A stretch of DNA of 64,000 bases from Talinum fruticosum. Its lineage: Eukaryota > Streptophyta > Magnoliopsida > Caryophyllales > Talinaceae. The stretch covers positions 2,480,001 to 2,544,000 of the forward strand of contig JAITYX010000017.1 of NCBI GenBank assembly GCA_021018815.1. The letters run 5' to 3'. Position numbers and translations under genes: made by a program. Position 1 is the first letter of the stretch, and each line of letters starts with the position of its first letter. Below are positions 16,310 through 30,350 of this stretch, piece after piece. Below the pieces are notes generated by a model. That model ran no database searches and had not been told where the DNA came from. It saw only the letters and a program-made list of their open reading frames with translations.

Positions 16310-19300
16310 AAGGTGGGCTTTGAAGGAATTTGAGGAGAAAAGGGTTGGAATTTTGTGCCAATTCAAATACCACCCAGGAAAAAAAGAAAAAAAACCAAGT
16401 TATGAATGAAGGTAGTAAATGCGATGCGAGGAAGAAGCATCCAATGTGTGTGATCTACTTGAAAACACAAAAAGGTAGATTCAAGTACTTTTGATCAGCA
16501 GAATGGATAGTATTGGTGGTCCATTTTTGTTTGGTTGAATGTGAATGCACTAGCTCCAGTATTATTAACCGTTGGAGAGGAGGATCAGAGAGGGCCAAAA
16601 CAAGTGCATATTGTTCATTCCAATAACAAAATATATATTTTCCTTTTCTTTTTCAAAAAGAAGAGCCAATATCATTAAGAATCTGTGTAAATTTGGACTG
16701 GTGAAGTACCTGAGTGGTCGAGTATCATCTCCACCTCGTTTAATGTCTCACAATGTATTCAAGCCTCCTACCATGCAAGAAGGAACAATGTAAGTGTTAT
16801 TAGAGGGGAAAAGGGGGGCGGGGGGAGGTAGAATTGAAGAGAGTGTTCATGCAAGATCCTATGAAAATAGGCTAATATATTTAGTTATCTATACATACAT
16901 CAACAAAAGTAACAAGTTTCATAACGATATTATATATAATTTTAAAAATAACATCCAAAATTATACCCTCATTATGCTTGTTTTAAAAGAAATAAGCTTT
17001 GTTTATCAACTTACACTCATAACAAAGAGATACCACGAGATAAAAATCTAACTTGCATATATACATAATAAAGAGACAACACGAGATAAAAAATCTATCT
17101 TGCGTATCCATAATAAAGAGATACTGTATATCATAATCACCAATTGCTCCCCCTTCCCCATTGAACCAAAAAAAGGAGCCACCAATACTACTATGAGAAA
17201 GAGTAATTATGAGATACCTAAATGGTTGTTATGTCACTCCAAAACATCACCCGATCCTCTCGATCGCTTCAGCTATCATGATAATATCCTAAAATATGTT
17301 GATACACCTACATTAATGAATAAAAACCCATAAAAGGATTATCAATAAATTACGAGTAAAGAACGGGGAAGGGAGGTAGGAAAATAAAGTTGAAGAATGG
17401 AGAGTGTATTTACTACATCCACGAAAAACAAATTCAGAAATTATATCGCTAAGAAACATCATATTTATGCATATATATTAATTAAATATATTCACCTCAT
17501 GACCCAAAAACATCATAATTTACGCATGCATATTGCACTTATTTTGTGAGGGGAAGAATAGTTGATTAATTAAGACAACCACAAAAGTGCAAATTAAAAC
17601 CATGCATCGCCAATGCCATGCAATTAAGCTACGTTATTCCAATCACCAAACATTTTTCCAACTGCATGGCCGGCTCCCTCCGCTTCCCTTCACGTTACTT
17701 TTCCTCAATAAATGCACGTTCACTTAATTCTAACCCTAAATTTCCCCCTCCAATCTCATTAGAACGCCACAATTATCTTACCAATTAATAAACACGAACA
17801 AAATAATCTCACCAGTCTTACCAATTAAACACGAACAAAATAGTCTTACCTTACGACTTTCTTTCTTCCTTTATCAATAGAGCCCTCCTCTTCGCCCCCG
17901 CCCCACAACACAAAAAAAAAAAAAAAAAAAGAAGAGAGGAACGTTAATTTGCTCATACAAGTTTGTTTTTTTGAATAAAAAGCAACTAATACATGATACT
18001 GTCAGCCCCTCACTAGGAGAAAATGTTAAAGCATGGGATATAAAATTAAACTAAAATTTAAAATTTAAAACAATCATTAACAATGAATCCTTTTTTATGT
18101 TGTCATTAACGAATCATTGAGTTCATGCAAGTGAGTGGCCGAGTCAGCTACAAAATATTCTAATTAAGTTACATAAAAATTCAAATTAGCTTCATTAGAA
18201 TCTTGGTCAATGAAAATAATTCTGGCTTAAATACTTAATTACATTTATGATGTGATTGTCGTTGACAAGCACATTGATTCTGGGCAAAAGAGACATAATT
18301 AATGAGATGAGAAAACAGAGAAGAACCCTAGTACAAATTTATATATTAGAAGAAGAAGATCGATGAGACTTCGAAATATGCGACACTGGATGTACGACCA
18401 GTGAGTGAATACAAAATCTAGTATATATATTACAAATAATGCAGAAAATAAAGTTAAAAAAATCATCCTGAGGAACAAAGCTGATAATGGTACAATATAA
18501 AAAAAACAATAGATTTTAATTTTCCAGACGTGATGGTCGAGCTTAGTCAGAAGACTCTTAGGAAACATAGATTGGAAATCATATAATTTAAGGATGTTTA
18601 TCTTAAAATTTCAACTATAAATGCACACGAGCATTCAGATTTTTCTTCATACTTAATGGAAAATACTCTCCAGATTCGGTATATTCCACTTTTTTATTAA
18701 TTTTGAATGCCGGTATATTCCACTGCTTCAAATAAACTAAATTTCAAATAATTTAAGTGTTTTTTTGGGTTTCTCATAATGCTCAACGTCAAGATCTCTA
18801 GGGAAAACTCGATCGCTCTCATCAAACCAGTAATTTATTTGCATGAACTGATCAGGCGTTTTAGATAAACCCTGAGCACCAGATATCAGATTGCACTTGA
18901 ATTATGCATTTCAAGTGCAGCTTTAGATCTTAACGCACCACGACGAAATTTCAATCTAAATACTACATATTTCAATAAAAACAACCTTTCTTTAAGAAAC
19001 TACGTAACTTCATTAGTTGTTAATAAGGTTTATATATCTCTGTTAGAACCGATGCGCCTAGTACAAAATTCCCCCATAATACATGCTGCTCCTCAACAAA
19101 GCATGGGAGAAGTCTAGTTGTGAAAAGTGTTCAATTATATTGCTCACTCTCCATTCGCATGCAATAACAAAAAAGAATATACAAGAGCACTTTTACCCCT
19201 AACAATGAAGCCATGGAGAGATCATTTTGGAAACAAAAACCCTTAAAAAATATTTTGAAAGGTGTTGGAAACTCAAGAAACAAATTCCATGTGGTTTTTA

Positions 19301-22300
19301 TGATCAATGAAATACAAATTTCTGGTTTTTTCAATAATTAAAATAAATTGCCAATAGTTGATGGTCAGGTCTGTATATTGTCAAATATGGAAGTGCTATC
19401 TATAATATATATATAATATGTGATTATGGGGTGTTGAAGTGTGCTTTGGTGGACAGCTTGCTTAAACTTCCTTTTTGTAAATCCCCTCTCATTTGGAGTA
19501 AGCTAGATGCTGTCTATGGTGTATACCCCATGTTACTTTTGGTTAAGTTTCCTCCACTTTTTCCTATAATGGTTGATCAACCTAGAAAGAAAATAATAAT
19601 GGTCTTACATTATTCCACATATGTTATTGGATTATATGGCAAACAAACCTCTATACTATCGAGATACATATTTATTCATTCTTTACTGTGTGTATGTCTA
19701 TATAAATTAACATTAATGTAATTTTGTATATATATATTATATAAATATTAAAATTTGGAATTTGATATTACAAGCTATAAAGTATGCGTTTCTTTTTGAA
19801 GTACTTGAAAAATAATTTGATTATGTAAGTAGGAAAGGTCTTTATTCCATCACACCTAATATTTAGGGTTTAATTAAGTCATTGTTTATCTTTTCGCTCT
19901 AAAATTATTTAGTTACCATCCCTCTTAGTATAACGTATTTACAACAATAACAATAATAATAATAATAATAATAATAACAATAATAATAATAATAATTGAT
20001 TTAATTTTCCATGTAATTAGTGTGCCCAGACGGGTGCTTGCATTTCAGTAAAGCCCCAACGATGGTCATCAAATGAGTTACCACTCAACATTATGGAGAG
20101 TATGTACGTTTAAATATAATAATAATAATAATAATGACTCTAAAAAGAGGTAACCAAAAAGCTTGTAAAGTTAATAAAAAGTGCACTTCTCTCTGTAAAT
20201 TATGATTCTCTTTGTCAAGGTACAGAATCCTTAGCTTTCTTTCTCTTACATGCAAAAGTAAAATTTGGCAATTCCTCACTGCCATTGGAGATTTTCTGAT
20301 TTTCATCATTTCAATTCTTGACTTGACCAGGAAAACAGAAAGAAGGGGGAAAAACTATAAGAAAAAAGACCCTACCTGCTGGCATATCAAAGATAACATG
20401 CATTTTAGTTTCAGTATAAATTAATATTTACATATATTATATATATAATAAATATCTATATATTTAGTTTGTATCACGAATTACTTATGTGTAGGATGAA
20501 TTTATAACTTTTTCATTCCCTGGTAATTCTACGTATTGGTATTGTATATGCATGTATAAATATATAGGTACAACGAGGGTCCATCTAGGGCACGTATTTT
20601 ATGTTTTATTTTTAATGTATTATTTATATGCTGGTCATGTGAGGGGATAGCAAATAGTAATGCCCAATCTTCTGAGGACCACCACCCAAGTGGAAGTGGG
20701 GAACTTTTGTTATAAGGCATCTATGTGAGTACGTGCTTTATAGTACTTATGGCCATATGTTCAATATACGAGCATATCATAATCTTAGTGCACTTTTACT
20801 CATCATATATAATAAACATTTCAATAAAAGCTGCATGAATTCTTCTATAATGTAAACTATATATATATATATATATATAAAGGTTAATATATAAGTGAGA
20901 TTTTTAAAACAAATGCATAAAATGTAGTTACAATGGTTAAGTTTATTTTTCAAAAGATTTTCAACTTTAAAAAATTATTGTGGGTATTTTTCAATTTTTT
21001 TCTCTGCTAATAAGAATCTTTACAAGGATAAAAAGGCTTAAATCTCGTTTTGCGGGCCCGACATGAACCTATCGAAATGACTTCTATTACTAACCATTAC
21101 AAAACTATACAAAAACTTTCAGATTTTTCATCAACAAACATCAAAACGTTTACACAAACACTTAAGCACCCATAATGAACGTATAATCATTCTCGAAATA
21201 TTAAAAAGTTTGTATTAAAAATATCATGAGTTAAATATAAATATAAATATACAAGCAAACAAGAAACAGTGTCACCAAGTTGAATAGAAATTGCTAATAA
21301 TGTAGAGCTAAGTACGTACCTAACACAACTACACAAACACAGAAGATGAATTGGCATGGGTTTGAATGGAATAACAACTACGACCTGCAATGTTGACTGC
21401 CAACGTCGTAACTCCAGACTGACATGGGAAGAAGGAAAACGTACAGCCAATTCCTTCTGAATAGATTGGTGGTTCAATTTGTCTCTCCAAGACTTCGCAT
21501 TTTCGCCTTTGATTCTGTAAACTATACACTATATGCTCACCACTCCTATTATCTATGTTAACCCAAAATTATTACAAGGTTTATACATATGAACTGGTGC
21601 ATTATATATATAGTAAGTATTTTTTCATTCTATAATAATAATTCACCAATGGAGAAACCAAAATATTGGGATTATATCCTACAGAAGGAGGATGAATTCT
21701 TGCCATCAACCCAACCCCAATATTTCATGTTGAATAAAAATATTGCCCTAGTGCATGCTGAATCACTTGAGTATATGCATATTTTTCAATCAAAAAATAC
21801 TGAGGCAAACAGTATTTACTTGAGTTTGAAAGGTTGCATATATTGCTTTGGGTTAGATCAAGATGATTGGACTGCACTTGCAATTAATATTTACACATAA
21901 AATCATAAGGCTAAACATGTTCAAACCATCATCCCCTCAATCGAAAAGTAAATGCAATAACTAAATCTCCAAAATAACAAGTTAGATCTGTTAAATCACA
22001 AAGCATACGTGTTATTTTAGATAATACGTTATTATTACAATGGATTAGTTACATATGATATTGTATGTTTCGTTGTAAATTTCCCTCCATTTTTCATTTG
22101 GGTTAATATCGTATGGTATTATCCTACCTTTTATGATGATCAAGAACAACATCAATGGCAATAAACTTTATTAGCTTTCATGACGATAGCAATAATGAAA
22201 GTAATACTAGTAATAATAGAAGAAACTCGATTCAAAATTTTCAATCCACACAATTTCAGCACTGTAGAACAAAAAAATTGCCACTATCTAGACTTAACTG

Positions 22301-22780
22301 GTCTTTTTGGGCTTAATATCTTTTGACACGCACTTCGAGATGCACCTTACTTCACTTTTATCCATAAAAATATGTTACTTACTAACGATAACGCTAACAA
22401 TTCTAGTATATAATATAATTTTAATTATTTAGATTTAATTTTTACATAAAATTTCAATTCAAAACATATTATATCAAGTTTAATAAATCTACATAATCGT
22501 TACCAAAATTGATATGGTAATTATAACTAACCCGCCCAAAATTAACTAGGCACATAAAAAGGAAACTCAAACAATGTGCACGAGTAAAATATGCATGAAA
22601 TATCAAACTAAGCAAAACTACAATTTAACCGCTTAACCCCGTGAAGCCACTGAAAATGTGAAAATGCAAGGTAAGCAGATTGTAGCACAATGCAAGCTAA
22701 GGAAAAGCAAAAGCCCGGTCATTTCTTTCAAAAATATGAAAATACCCGGGCAATGTACGTCTCTCACCACTATAGCCCAA
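14740..22780. other. Long gene-poor spacer
   Basis: I see no gene. Contents: (GA)n at 16259-16306, (AAT)n-type runs at 19945-19995 and 20117-20134, and (AT)n at 20862-20879. A lone 83-codon open frame at 21649-21900 has no recognised domain. The stretch is AT-rich and otherwise featureless to the eye. Confidence 0.5.
16259..16306. repeat. (GA)n microsatellite
   Basis: About 24 uninterrupted GA units. Confidence 0.95.
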
Positions 22781-22790
22781 AATATTTATA
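22781..22790 (+). promoter_or_regulatory. Putative TATA box of the cyclin D gene
   Basis: AATATTTATA lies about 410 bases before the ATG at 23199, just upstream of a CT-rich leader. The 5' UTR contains a (CTAT)n microsatellite at 23058-23086. Confidence 0.45.
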
Positions 22791-23198
22791 CCCTGAACCC
22801 GCGGCCCCGCCTTCTCTCTCTCTCTTCCCTCTCTCTTCCACACAGTACCCTAGACACATTTCCCTCCTACAAAACCCAATCACTCTTCTCTCAGCACTCG
22901 GCAGTCTTTGAAGAAAAAACTTGAGGAAAGAGAGTGGACTCCATAATCAGTCTTCTTCCCTGTAATATACACTAGATTTCTCTTATCGATACTGCTTATT
23001 TCTTTCCATTCTTTTGGTTTCTTATTCTTTTTTTCCAATCAAAAATCTGCTCTTTCGTCTATCTATCTATCTATCTATCTATTTATCAATCAATCTTAAA
23101 GAAGAGCTATACATCACTTATACCTGCAAAACTAGTAAATTCATCTTCAGTTGTGAGTGCATAAAACCAGGTAATTTTCGATTGTGAAGAGAGAATCG

Positions 23199-25278
23199 AT
23201 GGCCCCCAGTTTTGATTGCCCAGTTTCAAGCCTTCTGTGCGCTGAGGAAGACACAGGCATTTTTGGGGATGGTAATTATGAGGGTTTTGTGGACGATTTT
23301 GAGATTGGCGACCGACAAGATAGAAATCAACCAAATCTGAATCAAGACCACAGCTTGATTGTTGGTGGTGTTGTGGTGGGATTTTCTGGGCATCTGCCAA
23401 TACAATTGATGAGTGAGGATTGTTTGGCAGCCATGTTTGATAAGGAAAACCACCATTTGCCTGGTCTTGATTACTTGAAGAGGTTAAGCACTGGGGATTT
23501 GGATTTGGGGGCTAGAAATGAAGCTATTGAATGGATTCAAAAGGTGGGTCTTTTATCTATTCCCCCAACCCTAATTTGGATAATTGGATTTGTTAGATTG
23601 TTCTATGTTTCAGTAGTTCATCATCGGAATTGATTAATCCTCAGTCTATTGGCTCTCTTTTTTCCTTTTCTTTTCGGATTGCAAGGGGGTTTAAAGGATG
23701 AATCCTTTCTGATTTCCCCTTTTCTGTGATAATTTTGTTGCTCTTGATGATGATTTCTGTGGGGATATTTCACTGGTAATAATAAGTGCTTGTTCTACAA
23801 AAGATTATTGAGCTGAAATATGATTTGCATTTCCAAACCTCCCCTAATTATGCTTCTCTTTTCAATAATGAACCGCACTATCATCTGGCTTTTGGGTGGT
23901 TGTTGGGAGTGATATTTGTGTTTTCCCCGAAATCTGAATTTACCTAAATTGATTGTGACAAAAGTTGGATTCATCCATTGTTCTAAATGGCTAACAGCAA
24001 TTCTTGATTGAACTTGAACAGGTCCATTCCCACTACAAGTTTGGGGCTCTATGTTTGTATCTGTCAATAAACTACATGGATCGCTTCCTCTCAGTGTATC
24101 AACTACCTGTAAGTATCTAAGATGAGTAAGATCACTTGTCATTTGATGAAGGATCTTTTTGTTTGGATTGAACCAACTTGATCAACTTAAATCAATCCAC
24201 TTCGAAGGATGTATATTTTACATGTTCTTGATGATGTTGCTAAAGGGCAAAGCTTGGATGATGCAATTGTTGGCTGTTGCCTGTCTATCTCTAGCTGCTA
24301 AAATGGAGGAAACTGAAATGCCCCTTTGCCTAGATTTACAAGTGAGTGATGCTGAGTTCTACTTGTATTCAATCCATATTTTCTTTGATCCCTCTTCTTT
24401 GGCAACTAGGAATACACATCTGCAACTTCTGATTTATAAACTGATGATTTTGGGGGCAAAATATGTGCAGGTGGGTGAAGCAAAGTTTGTGTTTGAGGCC
24501 AAAACTATCCAAAGGATGGAACTCTTAGTGTTGAGCACCTTGAAGTGGAGAATGCAAGCTGTGACACCCTTTTCCTTCATAGACCACTTCCTGTATAAGA
24601 TGAATGGGGATCAAATGCCACCAAAAACCTTGATCTTCCAATCCATCCAACTCATCCAAAGCACAATTAAAGGTATTGTTAGTGCTCCTCAAAGGTCTCT
24701 CCCTTTTGTCATTAAGTTACCACCTCTTTTTCCTAATGGGTAGTTGACGGAAAGTGGGATTAGTATATTGATTGGGTGAGAGAATTCAATGCAGGAATTG
24801 AGCTGTTGGAATTCAAGCCATCAGAGATTGCAGCAGCAGTGGCAATCTCTGTAACTGAGAAAACCCAGATAGCTGAACACCCTGCCAAAGCATTGTCTTT
24901 TCTCAGTGATCATATAGAAAAGGTAAAGATGGTTGTGGAGTCCATAGAAACCCAAGAAAATTGGGTGAATAGTATCTACTATTTTGTGCTTATTGTGATC
25001 CAGAGTGTGATTAAACTTTTTTATGGTGTAATGTGGGATATTTGCAGGAGAGACTGATCAAGTGTGTTGAAGTGATCAATGGGTTACAAGGTGGAGGTGC
25101 TTCAGCTTCAGCATCAGTGCCTCAGAGTCCAATTGGGGTACTAGATGCTGCATGTCTGAGCTACAAGAGTGATGAAACAGATGCTTCAACACCATCTGCC
25201 TCTTGTGCAAATTCTACTCATAGTAGTCCAGTTCCTAAGAGGAGGAGGCTAGACAAGACCCTTCAGTTACAGATTTAG
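23199..25278 (+). CDS. D-type cyclin (CYCD2/CYCD4-like), six exons
   Basis: Exons are 23199-23543, 24022-24108, 24246-24341, 24471-24672, 24795-24922 and 25048-25278, all with GT-AG borders and consistent phases, giving 362 aa. D cyclins activate CDKA in G1 and target retinoblastoma-related protein. The RBR-binding LxCxE motif is at residues 12-16 (LLCAE). The cyclin N box spans exons 1-4 and includes [17 protein letters not shown] and [20 protein letters not shown]. The cyclin C box follows ([18 protein letters not shown] to [19 protein letters not shown]). The C-terminus is Ser/Thr-rich (PEST-like) and ends in a KRRR basic patch. Exon layout, length and wording fit the CYCD2/CYCD4 group; I cannot choose between them. 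A decayed copy of the last exon lies 250 bases downstream. Confidence 0.96.
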
Positions 25279-25523
25279 CCGAAACCGGAACACTTGCCTT
25301 CCCACCCACAAAAAAAAAGGAATAAGAAAAGGGGAAAAAAAAAAGAAAGAGTTTTTTTAATTGCGTGATTATGATAATACATTATAGTATAAGCGAAAGA
25401 ATCAAAGCGGAAAAATCAATGAAAGAATTTGGTGCAAGTGAAATTGCGATAAATAAACACGTTTTATATACAAGGGAGTTTAGCTGTTAAAACCATATTA
25501 GATTCTTAACAGCTGTGGAAAAT

Positions 25524-25890
25524 GCAGGTGAGGTGCACTGGAAAACAAGTTCAAGTGATGAATTTCAATGGGAGTGGAGTGGTGGTTCAGTTTCAACAGC
25601 TGTGCTTCCAATGTCCATTATAGGGGTGCTGGATGCTGCATTATCTGTGCTACAAGAGTGATGATCATAAAGATGCATCAACACCATCTCTCTTTTGTGC
25701 AAATCCTACTTATAAAATCCAGCTCCAAAGAGAAGGAAGATACTACTTTTGAGTTAGTTCCAGAGGAACCCCACTCCCACCCCCATCCCCACCGCGGAAA
25801 AAAATTATAAAAAAAAATAAAGAATAAAGATGAGAATGAAGAGGGACTTTTTTTGTGCGATTATCATACGTCATACGTACATTGTTGATA
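25524..25890 (+). pseudogene. Decayed tandem copy of the cyclin D terminal exon and 3' UTR
   Basis: Starting at an ATGCAG that mimics the exon-6 acceptor, the segment follows the order of exon 6. It shows an AAGTGAT..TTCAATGGG word, GGGGTGCTGGATGCTGCAT, CTACAAGAGTGATGA, GATGCATCAACACCATCT, TTGTGCAAATCCTACT, then CCAGCTCCAAAGAGAAGGA. It goes on through a CCCACCC/poly-A tract and GTGCGATTAT, matching the cyclin 3' UTR. Small indels break the frame, so it cannot encode the tail. The spacing from exon 6 is about 480 bases, indicating a local duplication that later decayed. Confidence 0.85.
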
Positions 25891-28800
25891 AGACCCGTGA
25901 GAAGGGTCTATAAGGTTTTGTATTTTACTTTTTACAAAATGTTAAAAATAAAAAAAAATCATACATTATTTATAAATAAAAAGGAAAAAAAGAAAACTTT
26001 TTCGAAAAATTTAGTTTTGCTGTTTAAACAATATATTATATTTCTATCAGTTATGGAAAATGACATAGTTAAGAAGGTAAATAATTGAGCCCTAATTTTC
26101 CCATCTAATTTTATGTTCAAACTTAAGGATTGTGAAGGGAAAACAGCCCCATGAAGGAATTCGACTTTTAAAAAAAAAAAAGGTTAGGAAAAAGCATTTG
26201 ATATTAGAAAAGACTAGTAGTTTTATGCCTAGTTCAGATGTTAAGCAACTTTCTCGCTCCATGTAATATGTCAGTGGGACTGAATTTCTACCTGCTTTAT
26301 GGGGAATACTGTAAGCCAACCAGCCCTATTTTTGACTGTGTGTCTGGTTATGACTTATGACTCTCTGGGTTTTGGTGACTCAGATCACCCTCTCATTGGT
26401 GATAAAGATAAGGGCACCCTTCGAGTACTAATCAAGAAAAACTTTGGGAATACCATATAAAATTTTCCTTATTAATCTCCAATCTCCATAAAAATCAAGC
26501 TTTTTAAAAATTTTTTAAAAAAAGTCCTTGAAAACCAATAAGCTATAATCGTCTGCCAATTTCCAATTTTAAAACAAGTTGAGGAGAACAAATAATATAG
26601 AAAATAAACTAATCAATTATTTTATGATATAATCACAAGAAATTCCTATGAAATCGATTTTATTTTCATTGTGAAATTAAATTGTATGTGCTATATAACT
26701 ACATATGATTACATGTCTAATTAGAAAATTCAATGACATGACGATTATAGGATTAATTATACGGCTCATTTGAAAAAATAAGATAGAAATAAAAAGAAAT
26801 GAGTTAAATCAAGTGATATAGAAATGTGTTTTAATCCTTAATATTATATGTTAAATTGAGTTTTCAAATGAGAAAAATTAATAACAATGGCATAAGCTTA
26901 TATTAAACGTAATGCAAGAGAGATTTACTCAAACCCTAGGGTTTAGTGATACCTAACTTATGTCATTTATAACAAACAGAAGTATGTAATTGAGTGATTC
27001 GATTTTACGACTAAATTTTTTAGAACAAAACCAACACTTGAGTCCAACGATTCATTACCAAAACTTTTTTTTAATCAATAGCTTCAAAAAACAAAAAAAA
27101 GTGATTGGCATATAATGAGGCAATGTAGAAGGGGATAAGTGCTGGTGATCAATACATTGAATAAGGATGCACTAAAGATTTAAGTGGTCATTTAAATGTA
27201 TAGTCATCCATCAATTCCTTAGAGTGGGAGAGATTTGGAAGCATATTATGAAAGTAGGCTTGGAAATTTCAGCTTCTAGGAAGGTTCTTATGGAGGAAAT
27301 GAATTCCATCTCACCATGTAGTTTTTATTAATTTTCTTGTTTTTTTGTTTTGGTTGATTCAATAAGTGTAAAACTAGGCAATTTCAAGGAGGTCTTTCGT
27401 AGTAATTTTTTTTTTAAAGTACTAAATTTCATGTCTTGTTTCCTCCAGAAACAATGGATTAACATATTATTTTGTCGGGAACCTTTCAACGCTGGAGCCT
27501 TTTAAGGATAATAATCAATTTTAGAGTGGGTAAGCATATTGGCATTTTCCAACACATTTTCTTTTTAATTTTAACCTAATTAGATGATTAGATGTTTTGA
27601 TCACTGATTAATAGGGCTAGTTACAAAATCATCAATAATTTAATTAAATCAAATAAGACCCAGTGTAAAAGAGTACATAGGAGTTCCACTAGAGAAGATT
27701 GATTAAAATAGATAGAGCCCCCTAGGAACTGTAAATTGCCCATGCTTTGGATACCAAAAATAAGAAATATCCGTTTAAACAAATCAAGACCACATTATTT
27801 TTTTGGACTTTCCATGACTACCTCTTAAGGTTGTCGGCATAAATGTTTGCTTTGCTGTCCAATTGGTAGAAAACCACCACATCATTTTTCATGGAAAACT
27901 GGCCAAGTTGTTACTGGTAATTCAAGTCAGCATGAGCTCCAACAACTCAATATCAATATTTCTTGTCGTAGTTAAGCTTTCAACACTTTGTTCTATAAAC
28001 TGGGTTGGAGCTACAGGACCTATTTAAGTACTATATAGCTCATGGAAATTGAGCTTCTGGAGAAGTCGAAAATCAAGGCAAAACTTGACTTATGCAACTC
28101 GAATTTTGGTAATTTTTGAATCTATAGAAGGGATTTGTACATATGTGTCTGGTACCAACAAGCCCTAGTGGGGGGAGAGAGAGAGAGACAGAGAGAGGAC
28201 TTAGAGATTATACGAGCCCAGGAGGGGATTTCTGAAGGTTGGTGTATGAATGAGACTACATAAAATAAACTGAGTGTGAACTATGAAGAAGGTAACATCA
28301 TACACCAGTCAGAAGAAGAGTGTTAATGATTAGGCTAGTTGCTTGTATTTTTGAACTTATTCATTGTCTATGTTAAAGGTAAGTGGGCAAGAGGACAAAT
28401 GCTTCTAATCATGCTAAAACTTCTTGTGTTTATACTTATTACTCCCCTCCTTTGTACAGTTATTGCCCAGTGGGGTTGGGTTGTTTTGGGTTGTGTTCAT
28501 CCAATAAGTTCAGCTATTATTTTCAAACTCCCTATTTAGCACAAGTGCACAAAGTTCATCACTATCTAACCAATCAATAATACTACTTCTTTGGTCATTG
28601 TGATGCTTCCCATTAAAGGGGGATAGTGCCTATAAAAGTGATCTTACTGAGTTAGGTCAAATAGCACATTGACCCTCTTAACGAATACTACTAGTTCTAA
28701 GTACTAGCTACAAGGCAATGATAACAATCCTGATGAGAATGACAGCTCGAAGAACAAGTCATAGGATGTTCAACTATCCAGGATGAGAACACAACAAATT

Positions 28801-28900
28801 TCTGACACAGCAAAAAGAGATTGTGAAGGTCATGGCCCTAGTGGCTTGTCAGAAGGACCATGAGGAACAGTAGGCTTGTTTAGTTCTCCCAATATCAGAA
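25891..28900. other. AT-rich spacer
   Basis: No gene is recognised. Around 28140-28200 there is a GA-rich tract. 28560-28880 is less AT-rich and may be the 3' part of the possible small minus-strand gene below. Confidence 0.4.
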
Positions 28901-28948
28901 AAAAAACTCGCATGTAACAAAGATACAGAAACACTATAATCTTAGATT

Positions 28949-30350
28949 CTAAGAAAAAAAGTTCGGAGGAAGCGTGATGGCCGGAACTGGAAGAGAGAGG
29001 GGGAGGGGGACCATACCAGAAAGCATGCAGCAAACCAGCAAAAACTCGGAAAGTGGAAAATTATGCCTTCTGAAACTGGGTTCATCAAGTCCCCACATGA
29101 TCCCTAATGGCCTGTAATTAAAGAATTATTAAGGATTATATGCAATATCAATGGAGCAACTAATAAAGAAATGCAGAAAAGCAAGTCCAACATCAGCAAC
29201 TTTACAAGGATTAGGTAAGAAATGGAAAATATTTGATAATCATTGCCAGATTATTGGGTGGTTTGGCCGAAAAGTATAATTGGATATGAGCAAGATCTTG
29301 CATTATTGTGGCATACCAACACAGGCAGGATATTGTAATTAGAAAAAGATCATAACAGAGCCTTAGGATTAATAGAGACCAGTTATGCAAAGAGAACTAC
29401 ATAGCAGACTGATGCTTATTAATTGTAACCCAATTGAGAGAGATAAAATTGCAAGATACCCAGTAACATATGCCAATATCCGGAGTCCAGAAAAATAGTA
29501 AGGTTCTGAGTAACCACACCAATATCCTCAAAACTCGCCTAGGCGGGTTAGTTGGGAGAGAGAGGGTCTAATGTATACAGTCTTACCCCCAGAATTGTAT
29601 AGAAGTTGTTTCCATCGAATCCAAAATTTCAGAAGTAGTGATTGCCAACTACACATCAAACGAAGTAGAAGGACAATTAAGTGAGATTTTTGCTTTAGTC
29701 AACTTGTGTTCAAGTTACAGCGAATATTTTTCCCCAATTACATGTTTCCAATCACATATTCTGGAATAATATAACTCAATTACAAAGAATGTAACAGGAG
29801 AACACTCTGTTCGCAGCAACTGCCATTCATATGCATGTTCATCTTCAACCAAAGAAGATGAAAGATTGTAAGAAATTAGGCTAAAATTCTTGTTTATGAT
29901 CAATCATTAATCATATTCAAGGACGAGGCATCAAAACTGATTAAATTCAGCGTATATTTTCCCTATTCCTTAGCTTGATGAAAACCATTTCTGATCATAA
30001 AAACTCGATTAAATCAATTAGATGCTGAATTTTCTCAAATTCGATGCCAGAAACTCTAATTCGCAATCATTTCCTCCACCGAAAATCCTGATTCTCTCAG
30101 CCACGCCAAAAATCGGATCAGTAATCATCAATTGAAGACTTCCCCTCAAGTTTCAGCTAAAAACTATTTAGCAAAAAAAAAAAATTCGCAACAAAATGAA
30201 GGGATCTCTCAATTAGGGATTCTTATTCATGAATTACGCAATCTCAAATTATGAGGGAATACATGGAGAAAGAGAAATCGAGAAAGTAGGGTTTTGCGTA
30301 TAGTGTTACCTGCCATAGATCGCTGATAAGTTTTCTCTGATCGTCGCTCT
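28949..30350 (-). CDS. Possible small minus-strand gene, 49-aa ORF after a leader intron
   Basis: A GA-rich leader on the minus strand (about 30420-30313) ends in ATGGCAG followed by a GTAACA donor. A matching acceptor (TTTAATTACAG) lies at ~29115. Across this junction the first ATG would encode only MAGH before a stop. Sixteen bases into exon 2, an ATG at 29098 opens a 49-codon frame (28949-29098) beginning MWGLDEPSFRRHNFPLSEF, with a hydrophobic middle (LLVCCMLSGMVPLPL). I do not recognise the peptide. Promoter-like composition, splice signals and a plausible peptide support a gene, but it could equally be a non-coding transcript. Confidence 0.3.
29560..29622 (-). mobile_element. Au-SINE-like relic
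   Basis: The sequence follows the plant Au-SINE consensus on the reverse strand: GGGTCTAATGTATACAGTC, TTACCCCCAG, then TTGTTTCCATCGAATCC. Known Au SINEs carry GGGTAAGGCTGCGTA and GGAAACAGCC in this order on their sense strand. Only this tRNA-related part is visible, here within the intron of the possible small gene. Confidence 0.5.

Noticed and set aside
16059..16409. 116-codon frame containing a long Arg-Glu repeat
   Set aside because: The repeat is the translated (GA)n microsatellite; the same holds for the Glu-Arg frame at 14434-14643.
21649..21900. 83-codon open frame beginning MEKPKYWDYILQ
   Set aside because: No recognised domain, no splice or promoter context and AT-rich composition; not enough to call a gene.
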